Program-made: the position numbers and the translations under genes | The notes under the pieces: generated by a model | The model's database searches: none | Told to the model about the DNA's origin: nothing | Seen by the model: only the letters and a program-made list of their open reading frames with translations | Shown here: in pieces, positions 1 through 25,390 of the stretch | How positions within the stretch are numbered: position 1 is the stretch's first letter | How the letters are laid out: every line of letters starts with the position of its first letter | Source: Acridotheres tristis | Taxonomy: Eukaryota; Chordata; Aves; Passeriformes; Sturnidae | Direction: 5' to 3' | DNA: 64,000 nucleotides | Assembly: GCA_037013685.1 (NCBI GenBank) | Contig: CM072891.1 | Coordinates: 20,250,501 to 20,314,500, forward strand

Positions 1-615
1 TTTGACTATTCCATTCTGTCTGCAGAGCCCAAACTCCACTGTAAACCAGTAAAGCTGTGAAAAGAAAAAGAAAAATTCCTGAGGGACACAGCTCCTCATC
101 CTAATCTTCCTGTCACTTCTGAGCCCTTGCACCCTCATCAGGATCTGGGATTGTTTAAAGGAACAAAGGTCCCCTCTCCTAATTTTGCTTTCACAGAAAA
201 GTTCTAAACTAAGTTGCTGCTACACCAGGACAGAGTCTATGTCCCTAAGCTTGTTCTATCTGCTGTGAGATGCTGCTGTTTGGTGTCCTTGGAGCAGGAC
301 AGGTCACCTTGCTGGGGGAGAGCCAAAGGAAACAGATGTCATTTAATCCCATCCCAAAGAGTCCCAGCAGTGCTGCTGTTGGAAATATGATGCTTGATGA
401 TACTACTGGTGCCCGAGAAAATTGGGTTAATGTGCAAGCAAGCTCTGCTGTTTAACTGATCTCTGCTCTGCACAGTCATCATGAAAAAAGCAGGGCTGGG
501 GCAGCTTCATTGGGAGCTCTGAGCCTGCAAATCTTGGAATACCAGGCTGGATCAATCCCCTCTATCCCACAGAAGCACTGCTGGAGGTGTTGTGCCCCCC
601 ATCCAGCAAACTTAC
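1..615 (-). other. TH: TH intron 10, partial; no exon seen
   Basis: Non-coding sequence between exon 10 and the left window edge. I searched the minus strand for the YWFTVEFG exon and did not find it, so the intron is longer than 615 bp. No repeats are recognised. Confidence 0.8.
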
Positions 616-13253
<12,638 letters not shown>

Positions 13254-13281
13254 CTTTGCTCTTCCACGAGCTCTGCTGTCT
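13254..13281 (-). other. TH: TH 5' untranslated region (inferred)
   Basis: About 27 nt between the TATA-predicted start site (near 13280) and the ATG. The exact start is inferred from TATA spacing only. No upstream ATG is present. Confidence 0.65.
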
Positions 13282-13302
13282 GCTTTCCAGCTCCTTGCCA
13301 GC

Positions 13303-13310
13303 TTTTTATA
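13303..13310 (-). promoter_or_regulatory. TH: TH TATA box
   Basis: TATAAAAA on the minus strand. Initiation about 30 bp downstream puts the start site near 13280, giving a 5' UTR of roughly 27 nt before the ATG at 13253. The spacing and very short leader resemble mammalian TH. Confidence 0.88.
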
Positions 13311-13319
13311 GGGCAGGGC

Positions 13320-13327
13320 TGACGTCA
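13320..13327 (-). promoter_or_regulatory. TH: TH proximal cAMP response element (CRE)
   Basis: A perfect palindromic TGACGTCA, 9 bp upstream of the TATA box and about 40-47 bp upstream of the inferred start site. In mammals the proximal CRE, bound by CREB/ATF factors, is needed for basal and cAMP-induced TH transcription. Sequence and spacing match, so the same role is inferred. Confidence 0.9.
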
Positions 13328-16300
13328 AAGACTCTTTCAAATCTTCTCTTCCCCTGCCACCTCCCCATCACCACCTCCCTCCTTTCTCCCCCTCAGGCTG
13401 AGAGGAGGAGGGGATGTGAAGGAGAGAAACGTGTCTGTCCCATTAAATCTAATCGCTACAAAGATTGCAGACACCCCGCCTTCACAGACCAGACAATCCC
13501 CCACCTGTTTGCCTGCATCCAGAAGATTTCTTCTCTAATTTACCCCTTCTCTCCTTTCCCCCTCCCCCCACTTCTGGATGGAGTTCATTCTCATTACATG
13601 TTTCAGTCCGGCACATTTGCTTCCCCAGCTTGGGAGTTGCATGCAAGGATTTTCATCTGTGAAAGGAAGAAATAAAAGGAAGGGAGAGATGTAGCCCTTT
13701 CCAGCCTTTTTTCCCCCCTTGTTTGCCTTGTCATGGAGGCAGTAAAGTAATAGGAAAATAACACTGATTCCCACAAGGCAGCTGTGGGACTGGATGCTGT
13801 TCTCATGCATTCACCTCCTGGTGCCCGGCTACTGACAACACTGTGCCTTCCAGGGCTCCCCCACCACCTCAGAGCTTGTCGCTGACAGCAGGAGGGCAGA
13901 ATCTGACTCCTCAGAAATGAAAAAGGCTTTAGAGGAAATAACCTGGAAAGACTCTCTCAGTCCTGCCTTCCTAAGTGCTTTGCTCCTCTTGCAGTAAATC
14001 CTAAGAGACCAAATGCTTGAGTACAGCTGGGGCTGTGGCAGTGTGTGACAGGTCAGACCCATCCCGGGGTCTCTGCTCTGTTGTGAATAAAACTGGCATT
14101 TTTCTCTGATTAGATTGTCCCATCCGAACCAGTGCTGCAGGAATGCATGGCCATGCTCTGTGTGAGCTGCCTCCATCCTGGTGACAGGCCACGGACTGGC
14201 ACAAATCCCTGTGGCAGGGGAGCTGGTGGCCTTCCACCAGCTGGCTGCCCGACAGCTCACCTACAGCCTTGCTGACCACAGCACTGACATCTGGCAGGGT
14301 TGGTGGCTCATCCTGCTGTCCAGCTGAGTTCGTCCCAGCCTGCTGGTGACTTTTGCAGTGCCAAAAGCTCTGGAGGATCAACAACCCCTTGACCTCCTTG
14401 AGGATGCAAAGCTGTTGATGTTTAGCAAACACCAGGGAGCAGGCAGCGACCAACACTGCCAGTCCCACAGAGCAGCTTGGGAAGCTCATTGATAGCAGTT
14501 GAAGCTGAAGTAAGGAGTTGGCAGCAGCTAAAGATTGGTGCAGTATTGAGACAAAATTGATTTTAAGTCATGTGGAGTAACTTCTCTTATTGCAGGGGCT
14601 GAGGGCACTCGGCTGTTCAGTACAGTAAAAACCAGAGGAAGGAGTTAAGCAGCAATCAGAGCTCATCTACCCTCAACCTACGTCCTCCCGTGTGGCATCA
14701 CCTCATACATTGAGAACAGCCCTTGATTTAGCTTTAATTTCATCCCTAATCCCCCCTGAGTCTCCCAAACTGTCTATTTGCTCTCTGCTAAACCTTGGAT
14801 GCTCAAAACACAAGATAAAACCAAACTGATGGAGGGTAATGCTGCCTAGCGTTGCAAGATTTTCTCGGAAAATATTTTGGGGGCAAGTTCCAAGACCTTC
14901 CACTGCCCAGAAGGTAGCCATGGAGCAGCACTGCAGGCTCAGTCACCTCCTGTCTGCTGGGGTGGCTTTGGGGACCCTCTGACTGGGGGATACAAATTAG
15001 CACAATGCTATGGTTGATTTATTTTTGTGTCGCTGGCTGAGGTGAGCCATGGTTGCTGGACAGGCTGAGATGCTGGGAACAAGGCTCTGAAGAGCATATG
15101 GGAAAAAAAGAACCCGCTCCAAAAGAGGCCACAAAAATAATGCTCATGTATCTTTTGTGGTAGGCACCAGCAAAGAGACCTCAGCAGAGATTCTGTAACA
15201 CCATGAATGACAGTAGGGTTGACATATAAAGAGGGCAAAGGACACAGCTCTTCCTCACATTCTACGATGAAACTGCAGAGGTATTAAGGATGAAAAAGCA
15301 TAGTTAGGCTAGATACTGCAGAAATATTTAGTTAAACTATTTAGATTTTGCTAGAGTAATGCCCTGTTAAAAAGAAACATTGCCAATGAAGGGCCTTGCC
15401 AAGGCTGGACCAGTTTCACTGGGATTTCATTTGGAAAGGAAAAAGGGACTTGGGTAGGAGGAGTGTTATGAGAATTGCATTTGAATATGTTTACCAAATC
15501 AAGTTTAAATGTGGATGAATTATTCTGGCTTGCACTACCTTTTACAACAGCATGTAGAATATGGAATTACAACATTTTTCATTTGAGATTTTCAGTTCAA
15601 TTTAAGAACAAAGACAAAATTGAAATTAATTGATTAATTTAATCCTTTTTCCTTCATGCTGTTTTCTTACCTTAAAGTCAGAAAGAGAAATCATTTTGCT
15701 AGACCCATTATTTTCAGAAACTGACTTAGTTTAAAGGTCTCTTTAGAGAAGTATTTGCCAGTGATGATAAGCCTAAAATCAGCCATCACAGCAAGTTCCA
15801 GTTATCCAAATCTGTAATAACTTTGCTAAGAAGACAGGCTTAAAATGTCGATTCACGAAAAGCATTGAGAAAATTGGCGTAATAATAAATATGGGATGAG
15901 AAAGAGCCACAGCCTTCCTGCAGGCTGTAACCTATTCAGAGATCACACATAAAAGCTCTTCTGACAAGCAGAGGAATTAAAATGTGCCAATACCATCAGA
16001 CAAGTTTTCAAGATTATTGTATGACTAGATAGAATTTCTCTGATTGCATTTTCTGTTTTCCTTTTGTGTCGTTACCCGTTGCTACTTCCCTTGTGAAATT
16101 CAGTACTTTATTCAAGATCATCAGTCCTTCTACTTAGTTATGTCACCCCAAAGCCCTTGATTTTTAATACCTTGTTTTCCTACTGCTGGTAAATTAGGAA
16201 TCCAACTCTCTTCTTCTTTAAACCCTGCTAATCTGCCTGCCCGTGTGGTGATGAAGTCCTGCACTGTATAGAAATGCTGTCCAGCGTGTAGCCAAAGTTC

Positions 16301-17580
16301 TGCTTTCCACGCAACCAAGGGCAAAATATCCAGATTGCCATGAAGGAATTGCTATGGCACGAATTTCACTCTCTGATAAGAGCTGAAAATCAGGTTGGTT
16401 CTCCTGTCCTGGAGGAGCTGACAGAGGAGGGAAGCTGGGAGAAGCCATGTGGCAGCAGGTCCTCCTTTTGGGCAGCAAGGTGTGTGGATGTCCTGCAGAG
16501 CAATTATCAGCCAGCTGCAAAAGGACAGACATTACTTTTTCCCAGCCAGTCCAGTGCAAAGCTGGTCAATATATTTTCCGCCTTTGTCCTTCCAGGCAAA
16601 TCCCCATCTTTTTGGAGACCAGACACATCTTAGAATTTTTCATCTCTTCATGTGTCTACATCTCTATAAACCACCTGTCTGGGTCCATGTTTAAGTTCTG
16701 CTGATATCAGACATGACTTTTGGGGGGTGTGAACCTATTTGGTTAAACCAAGACAGGTCCATCTCAGCTTTTGTCATTTTTGACTAATTACCAGATTTGC
16801 TAATAGGGAAGAGGAGCCTTTAGGAAGCTTTACAAAGGAAATAAGGACAGATGGATGGGTCTTCATCACTGCTTTGTTTCTCATGCTCCAACCACATGAC
16901 CATCCTTGAATGTGTGTGGGTGCCATGTGTATCCAGCTGTGTGTTTTAAGGGATTAATCTGACATAAAGCAGCCATTGCAAACACACTTGGACACTGTTT
17001 CACTGCACTAGTCCCCAGACAGAGAAGTCCATAAACTGGGATGCTCTTACTGCTTCCCTCAAGGGTGAAGCTGGCCCAAAACCAATCCAGGAATGAGTTG
17101 AAAATGCAAAGTCCTGCTGGTCCAGTGGATGCGGGATTGGTGGTACAGAGATAGAAACAAGATATGATTATCTGTGGCTGGATCCCTGGGGTCAGTTTGT
17201 GTACCCTCAAGCATTGTTTACAATAATCACCATTTCTGGGCACATGGCTATGGGGACCAAGGGGAAACCCCAAGTGCCAAACATCCACCCCTAATTGTGA
17301 GGAGCTGCAGAGATCACGAACCAACCTGCCAGCCCCAGGGTGAACCAGTGGCAAAGGCACTGGGCAAGGCTGGGGGTGCTCTCTGGTGGTCCAGGGAGCT
17401 GTAGGGACAGGGTTTGTGCTGTGACAGTCCCCAGCAAGGCCCAAGGAAAGGGATGGATGGTGCACTCTGATGTGAGAGCCTCCATCTCCCATCACAACCA
17501 AGGCAACCCTGGTAGCCATGAGGGGTACCCAGGCCCCCTCGCTGCTCTTACTTCCCCCCACCCTCTCTCTCCACCTTTTC
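13328..17580. other. TH upstream flank, proximal 4.2 kb; no gene
   Basis: The first 100 bp is purine-rich on the TH sense strand. TAATC (bicoid-type homeodomain core) lies at 13450-13454. A paired-type homeodomain dimer site is at 15627-15636 with a TAATCC at 15640-15645. No exon, transposon or tandem repeat is recognised. Confidence 0.6.
15627..15645 (+). promoter_or_regulatory. Candidate homeodomain element: paired-class dimer site plus TAATCC
   Basis: TAATTGATTA fits the P2-type TAATNNATTA site of paired-class homeodomain dimers, and four bases later TAATCC fits the PITX/OTX bicoid-type site. PITX3 and OTX2 act in midbrain dopamine neurons, so a site about 2.35 kb upstream of TH is plausible, but AT-rich matches are common by chance. 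Confidence 0.35.
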
Positions 17581-17591
17581 CCCTCCACAGC

Positions 17592-17820
17592 TTGAATAAT
17601 TATAGTCTGCCATAATTTTGAAGCAATTATAGGGGGATGAGCCAGCTCCATCAAAAGATGGTTTTTTTCCTCTTCTCCCTTCACAGCTCCATTCAACATC
17701 CCCAAGTGCCACAAAGGAGTTTAATAACCCATAATGACACCTCAGGCCTTCACATCATTGCATCCTCCCTAAGACTGGGCCATCATCAGGAGGAAAAAAA
17801 AATAAAAGAGATAATTAAAA
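17592..17820. promoter_or_regulatory. Homeodomain-motif-rich block, candidate enhancer
   Basis: TAATTA occurs at 17597-17602 and 17812-17817, the 8-mer AATTATAG is repeated at 17598-17605 and 17625-17632, and CATAAT, TTAATAA and ATAATGA lie between. It sits about 4.3 kb upstream of the TH start. The density of TAAT cores in otherwise mixed sequence is suggestive only; no comparison with other species is possible here. Confidence 0.35.
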
Positions 17821-20800
17821 TCCTCACCTCCCTTTTAACTTTGCAGCCTCTTATTATCTAGAAAACATGGAGTTTTGTGCTCAGGCTGTCTCACGAGAGA
17901 TGAGCCCTGGGGAAGGGGGGCTGCAAGCAGCAGAGATGTGCTAACTCTCCAGTCAGGGCAGGGAGATGCTTTGTGCCACCCTGGCAGGAAAGCTCTGCCA
18001 TTCCCTCCACTGCAGGGGCAACCTGTGGGACATGATGGGTCTCCATGCAGGGGTTGCTCTTCCAAGGAAAATCAAAACAGCCAACTATGTTAAAAAAAAA
18101 AAAAATCAAAACATGCACATTTCTAGAGATGGTGGAGTAGGGCTATGCAACCTCTTCCAATGACATTTTGCCTCAGTGTGTGTCAGTACATTTTTAATAT
18201 GTAGTGTACAGGAGAGATCTGCTCCACAGATGCCAACCAATGGCTTAAGGACCAAGACCAACACCCTCAGCAGCTGAATGCAAACATTCATGTCAGAGAT
18301 TTCGCATTTCAGAAGGCCAGATTAGCTTTTAGCTAAACCTGAGGGTATTCTTGTAACCCACAAAAAAGATCCTTCTGCCCCCTCTTTTGGAGCATGGGGC
18401 TGGTTGGTCTCATAACTGTGCTTTCATCTCCACATTCAGACACAAAATTCTGTATTCAGGATGTTCAAATCTTGCCTCAAAACCCATAGAATCTCCACTC
18501 ACTGGAAAACAGTGAAAATAGAATTCTGGGAAATTTTTGCAGCAATCAGCTTTTCAGAGGGAAATAACCTGATTTCCAGGAAAACAGTGAATTATTTGGG
18601 GAGGGTTTTCAAAGGAACTGGAGGCTACCTGGATGGAGGGGGGAAACAGCTCTTCCCAGGAACTGAGAAAGTAGCCCTGAGTTTTCAGAAGCAAACCCAG
18701 CTCTCTCTTTCAGCAAGTGGACATGGAACAGAGAAAATTCAGAAATATTGTGTTGATGATTCACCTGCCACTGCAGAATCCAAAGCAACCATTTTGTCTC
18801 AGATCAATGGGGAAGCACTTAGGAGCAATTTTCTCTTTGGAAATGTGGCCAGCAAGCAGAGAGTCACGAGCAGGTGACAGAATATAATGCACACCTCTTG
18901 GAATATGCCATTTAGTGATGTTGCAAAATTAATTGATGACACCTCTGGCCCACTGTATTCCAACTTGTGGACAATTTCTTTAACAAGATCATCAGGGAAT
19001 GTCATCTTTGTGCAGAAAGGTAATTTATGTGTATTGCAATAGATTTTCTGCACCACCAGTACTCCTGATTTTATATGTCTGTGACACCAAATATTTTACT
19101 CCTAGTTCCTAGAGTTTACTTTCTTTAAAAAAAAAATAAAATTAAATGCAACCCTTCTGAAAAGTGAGGAAAGACTGAATAAGATTCTACGAGCTCCCAG
19201 AGAAGTGGAAAAACCTTCAAGAAACAGTAATTATCATATGGAGGTCTGGCACAGAATTTTTGAACATTGAGTTTGACAGTGAATTTGCTTTTTTTGGGAA
19301 AAAAAAAATATTGTGCAGCTAAAGAGCAGTCAGAAAATATCCAAAACATTATGACAAGAAGAATCAAATGTCCACAGCTAATTCTATTGTCAACCACGAC
19401 CACAGAAAACAAGGACTGCCTTTCTGACAGCTCAGCTCATGGCCGTGGGCAAGTCATTTGACTCATTGCTTCGTTTCCTGCCTTCTGCCACCAGGCTGGT
19501 AATTGCTGTGACCTTCAGCTGTGAAGAACCAGTTAATGGTGGGCAAGAGATGCAGAAATCAATAGAAATATCTGCCTCTCACCTCCTTTCGTTCCCCTCA
19601 CCTGATGCCTGACAGTCCATCAGGTCTTTGCATTGCTGAATACATGTGGAAAAGGGACTCCTGCTATTCCTTACTTTGCTCAAGACCCTTGGAAGTCCTA
19701 GCACTAAGAGGTTTGCAGTGACCTCAGTTTTTCAACTCTTACTGTAGATGAAAAAAAGAAAAAAGAAAATTGAGGACATGTCCCCATTTCATTACCAAGT
19801 TAAGTCCCAGTCCTGCAGTATTCATTCCTGAAAGCTGGTTTTGGAGAATTTTGTCTTTTCATGGATGGTGACCATGGTATTTGGCATGTTTAACTTTCTT
19901 GCTTATTCACCCACACCGTGGAGTAAAACAGAATTTATGTGACTCAAAGCAGCATCAGAAAGGAGAAAGACAAGCCTTGGTGAGGTACCAAAGCAAGTTC
20001 CCACTGCCCTTCCAGAAGGAAACCTTCCCTGTATGTTGGACTGGTCTGAGCGTGGCCAAAGCTGATGGGATGGGACCTGAAGGGACTTCAGCCCATGGTC
20101 ACCTGTGATGTGGGACCTGGCTTCAGGGCTGCACAGTGTGGCTGGGGTGGGTCTTGGCCTCATATCTGCTCTTGGACCCTTCCTCTGAGTGTTGTTTTCT
20201 CCTCAGTTTCCTGGCCACCCATCCTGCTGTTCCAGCTGTGGAAGCAAATGGTGCCAGAAGAGGACAAGGGTTTTCCATCAGCGCTTTGTCAGTGTTTGCC
20301 CAACACACTCCTCTTTCATGAACATGTAACTTCTTTGACATTGATACATCTTCCTCCCCCTCCTCTTACCTCTTTTCTCATCTTCTCTTACAACAGCTCA
20401 GGTCACCAAGATGGACCAGCAAAATGCAGCTCAGTGCTACTCCCATGTGAACAGCAAATCATCCACTTCTTACCCAGGCAGTTCCCTCTCTCCTCAGGCA
20501 CTGGAAGATAAAAACCATCCACCTGTCAAACAAAAGGTCTGATGTGATTTTAGCATTACGTGTCACACAAAGGGTCTCAGACCTATGAAAATGTCACCAT
20601 ATTGACTTTATACAAACGTTTATTCATCTTTCTCTTTATACACAGGAAGATGTTTTGCATTCAGCATAGAACAGTGAGATTTATTACAAAGACACAACCA
20701 GACCTCCACTGGAAATTATCACCATCATTCCACAGTCAAGTCAGTGCTTTCCTACTGCTTCACATCTGCTTGGGATCTCATCTGTTACTCCTAACAGGTA

Positions 20801-22252
20801 GTCATCAAGTAAATAAATACATGAAAAAGAGCACGAGAAAATATTTTCCTCTCCTTTTCAAAGGATGAATGCAAATGCATCATCCATGCCAAGGTTCATT
20901 CCACTCAGCAGGCTTAAGGGGATGACTCATCAAAGCCCTGTGCTTCTCTTCTGGATCTTCAAGGTGTATCAACAATGTTTTATTGATTCACAGCCATGGA
21001 AAGTAAAGAAAGAAAAGAGCCTGGGATCTCTACTGGAACAATATGCCTGACTTCAATACTTCTGCCATTAAGCTGCTGGGATGACGCCATGGAAAAGCAT
21101 TTATGAGATTATTTTCCCTATCCTCCCAATGGTGGGACTGTTGATCACACATCTGGATCCCTACAGATCTTTCAATTCATACAGATTTCAGTGGAGAAGA
21201 GAACAAAAACGTCAATAGCTGAAAGTTAGGCAAAGAAAAGTTCAAGTCAGCAGTAGGACATATGATTTTAATAGTGATAGCAAGCAAGCCAAATGGGGAT
21301 TGGGAATGCTGAGTTCCCCTTTGCCTGAGCTGTCCTGACCAGAACAGTACCTCACTTGAAGGGTTTGTGTGAGACAGGACAGGGTCAGACTGATGGGGAT
21401 GGAGAGCCTGCGTGCTGTGCAGGAGGAGATCCAGCTGTGATGATCCACAAGGCACAAGGCTGGGACAGGGGTACCTCCTGCCCCCAGCCAGGCAGCCCCA
21501 GGAAGGCAAGGTAGACAAGACCTGCCAGCATTTCATGGCTGAGGTCCTTCCACCTTGCACCTGGCCAGGACTGGTCTCAGAAACCTCACAAGTTTCCTGA
21601 GAAGAGACAGGTGAGAATACACCACTCCTGCAGAGGAAGTCTTTGGCCTTTCCCCGCAGAGCAGCTAGGAAAATTCATCTCTCTACATCACTTAATGTGG
21701 TAAAAATTACGTGGTTTGAGTGCTCATCCTCTCCCCTTTCCCTTTGGTGCTGGCAGTGCCTGCATCAGGAGGTTTAATAGTACTTTCACTTATTTAATTT
21801 ACATCAGGGACGTGCTGGATGGCAACGAGGTGGGATGGTCCAGGAGGAAAAGCACTACAAGGGAGAGGCTAAAAACTCCCCGGATCTTCATTGTTCTGTC
21901 TCCCTTCTCGTTCCTACTTCCGAAACATCACCAAAAGCAAATAAATACCTTTATAGGAGGAGGCAGGATGTGATTTTCTCTTATTTCTCATATCGATTCC
22001 CTGCCTCTCCTGTGGGTTTGCCCTCCCCCACCTCCGTGTTTCCTTCCTCCCTACCTACGCTTGACCTGAACAGCAGCAGAAGCCTGACCATAGCCTGAAG
22101 GGATTTGCCTTGTGCCTTTAGTGGGATGCAGTTTGGATTTCCTTATCTGTCCCCGGTAGGGCCATGTGTTTTTTCTCTGCTCCCCCTCCTTGCAGATGCG
22201 TGTTGAGGGCAACAAGAGACAAGGGGTCCTTGTAAGTGCCTTATGATAATTG

Positions 22253-22326
22253 CAGAGCAGCGACTGCTCTGAAAATCTAAATTCCTCCCTGACATTTCCA
22301 GTCTAAAGCTCCCACTGACTCAGCTG
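22253..22326. promoter_or_regulatory. Palindrome plus overlapping AP-1/E-box sites
   Basis: CAGAGCAG at 22253-22260 and CTGCTCTG at 22264-22271 form a perfect 8-bp inverted repeat around CGA. About 45 bp on, TGACTCA (22316-22322) shares two bases with CAGCTG (22321-22326), an AP-1 site overlapping an E-box. The rat TH promoter has a known AP-1/E-box composite, but that one is proximal; similarity of function is speculative. Confidence 0.3.
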
Positions 22327-25300
22327 CTGCTTGTGATATTTAAACAAGGATTATCTCCTTTTTTATTCTTTTCTTTTTTGATAATGGGATGGCAGAATGT
22401 TAGTTTAACACTTTCCTATGGCTGGTTTGGCTGTTAGAGATCCCATACTCCTCAAGACTGTAACCAAACCTCTGCTTCCCAAGTCACCCATGTGGCATAA
22501 CTAGGAGGATCAAAGGCTGATGCCATAAAAAACAAGGATCTTTCCCCAGATTATTATCTTTTCCAAATTTTTCTCCAGAGTGAGCTTTAGGATACCTGAA
22601 AATTTATAGCTTTGGGTGTAAAAGGACTCATCCCATTGGCTTCTGCACAACTGCACCTAACATCCCTCCGGGTCCCCAAGCATTCCATCTTACAGCAATT
22701 TTCTGTCCACTAGAATAAATTTCATTTCATAGGGATGCTGAGAAGTATCCCCACAAAAGAACCTCAGAAAAAGTGCAGGGCACTTTTTGACCCCGGATAA
22801 ACACAAGTGCAGCATCACTAGGAGAGAATATGCACTAATGAGAGCTCTCCATCAGTTCAGGAATTACCTGGCAGGCAAGGGACAGCACAGCAAGTAAGTA
22901 ATACCCTATCCAGCCCCCCATTTCCATGCTTAACAATTGTGTACAAAATGCAGAATGTTGGTCCCCGTCATGATAGCACAAAAGAGACACTCAGTCCCAA
23001 TTCTTCCAAGAGTCTCCATCATCCCAAGAAAGTTCTCCATGTCCTAAGGGATGCTCCGGGGTACACAGGCTCCAGAAGGCTGTCGTGGAGATCCTTCTCT
23101 TGGAGTTGAAGGAGAGCTGAAGCCTTCTCTGCAGCACTCAGAAATGGGAGCAGGATCTATATGGCTGATAACCTCTTATTAAGGCATGCACTGACTCAGA
23201 ATCCCCCGCCATTAGCCAGGGATTTATTCCTGAAATTGGCTGAGAAGCTGGTGAGGATGAGGTGAAGAGGAACCAAGGGGAGCTCAGAGGGGGTCTAGAC
23301 CAGAGTGCAATCCCAACACCACATGCAGGACCAGCTTCCTTCTCTTATATTGGGGTTTTGCAAATAACTGGGCAAAAGACAAGCAGTCCTTTCTGCTCTT
23401 CAAAGAGATTGAGGGGTTAGGAGGTGGGGAGGGGGCTTCCCCACACCCCATTGTGGAGGTTGGGGTGGACAGGACAAGTGTAAGCAGTGCAGATGTGCTT
23501 GAAAGCATGGAAGAGGTGGGCACAGGGCCATGGGCTGGAGCCAGGGAGGCTGAGGATGGGAGTGAGGATCTGCCTGTGCACACGCTGTCCATAGCTCTGA
23601 CAGGGGAGTGGCAGGGGCCCTGGTGTCTCACCACATTCCCTATCACACTGCAGCAGTCAGGCAGAGCAAACATCCCTAAATGGAGCTGTTCCCACTGCGC
23701 CGCCGATAAGCAGCACAGGCCAGGAGCAGGGACACCCGCCTGTTTTTCCCCATGTTTCATGACATAGGGCTGCTTTTCAGCCCTGGCAGCTCCTGGAGAA
23801 GGCCTCTGTTCAGCCTCTGTTTGATCAGGACCAGAACTATTTGGATTGCCTCTCTGCTGTGGGAGGATGACAGCTTGGAACATCTTAAACGGTGCAGAGC
23901 TGCTGTGGCTCCACTGTCTGTTTTGGGACACGGTCCCACCCTTGTCACCCCCCTCCCAAGGGCCAGACCTTTCTCACGTGGACTCAGGGACATCATCCGG
24001 GGCAGGAGCAATGTGAGCCATGCCACACCTCGGGTCGGCAGATCACCTGGTCCTTTTCTCATGGTCCCCCCCAGCTTAAGCATCTGTTTCCACTCATGGG
24101 GTGTCTCCATGGCAATTTGCAGCTGCCAGGTAGTGGAGAGGATGGCTCAAATAAAATGCTGCTCCCTGGTTTAGTCCTTGAGGATAAAATTCCAGAGAAG
24201 GAGTGCTCTTCTCTTCTAGCACAGCTTGGGAACCCAGCAGTGGGATATAGCTGTGCACTGGCTGTGCACAAGACCTCTTCTCCTGTCACTATTCTCCCTC
24301 CTAGAGAGCAGCAGGCAGCCACCAAACCACGGTCAAAGAAGTGAAGCTTAGGCACAGAGAGATAATGGAGGCCTGAGTACAAGGGTGAGACTGGTTATCC
24401 TTAGGTTCTCCTTCCTAGTCCTTGTTTTCACGAATTAACCTCTCCATCTAGTCCAGATCTATTTGAAAGGCCTTCTGTGCAAGCAGCTCTTAGAGCATGT
24501 CTGGGGCTAGTCAGGTGAGAAAGTGTTTAGAACTCCTCTGTCAGAGAAATCCATGCTCCAAGATGGAAAACACATTGTGGCTAGTTCCCACTGGTCTCTT
24601 TTTGGTCACCTCTACAGGCTCAAAAAGGACCTGGAGGACTTCTCATTCCCAGGGAAAGCTTAAAAACTAGAACTGAAATGAGGTTATCCTCCGTTCCCCA
24701 GGTGACATGTGACACACTGGATGGCCAGATGGCCATGGTGCCCTTCCAAAGGACCTTTTCAGGCTGAAGAAGTGGTCAGCTCCAGCAAGGGACAAAGTCC
24801 TGCCCCTGCAGGGGAATAATCCCACGCACCAGCAAGCACTGGGAGCCAACCTGCTGGAAAGCAGCTTTGCACAAAAGGCCCTAAGGGTACTGGTGGGCCC
24901 AGCTGAACCCAGTCCCATGCAGCTGCTCTGCCTAAGCAAGGAATGGAACAGGGCAATCTTCCAACTTCAACAATTCTGCCATTCTGGGATCATCAATAGA
25001 GAGAATACAAAAGAAAGGGAATATAGCTGTGCTTGGAAAAAATCTTCTTCAAAAGCCCACCTGAAACAATCCCTCCCTCAAAAATTTAAAAAACCCAAAA
25101 GCAAGCAAAATAAAATAATGGAAAAAGAAAATCTCCTTCCCTCCAGCTGGCCAACACACTTTTCAATTTGCTGGGAAAGTTTTTACATAAGGACCAGTTA
25201 GTGCTCTTGTTAATAATATGACAACTCATTACCTTCTTCTGATTGCCATGACACGTTGCAGCTACTTCCAGATCAATCGTGGGGCTCTGTTCTCAGTCCC

Positions 25301-25390
25301 ACTGGGTCCCTGATGCCCGTGGGGCAGTTGTGAGCTGTGGAGATGTGGCAGGGACAAGGAGCACGGGAACAGGTGAGTGGCTGCTGCTTG

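Noticed and set aside
23284..23931. 215-codon minus-strand open frame
   Set aside because: No recognisable domain, overlapping open frames on the other strand, and proline/serine-rich composition typical of GC-biased chance frames.
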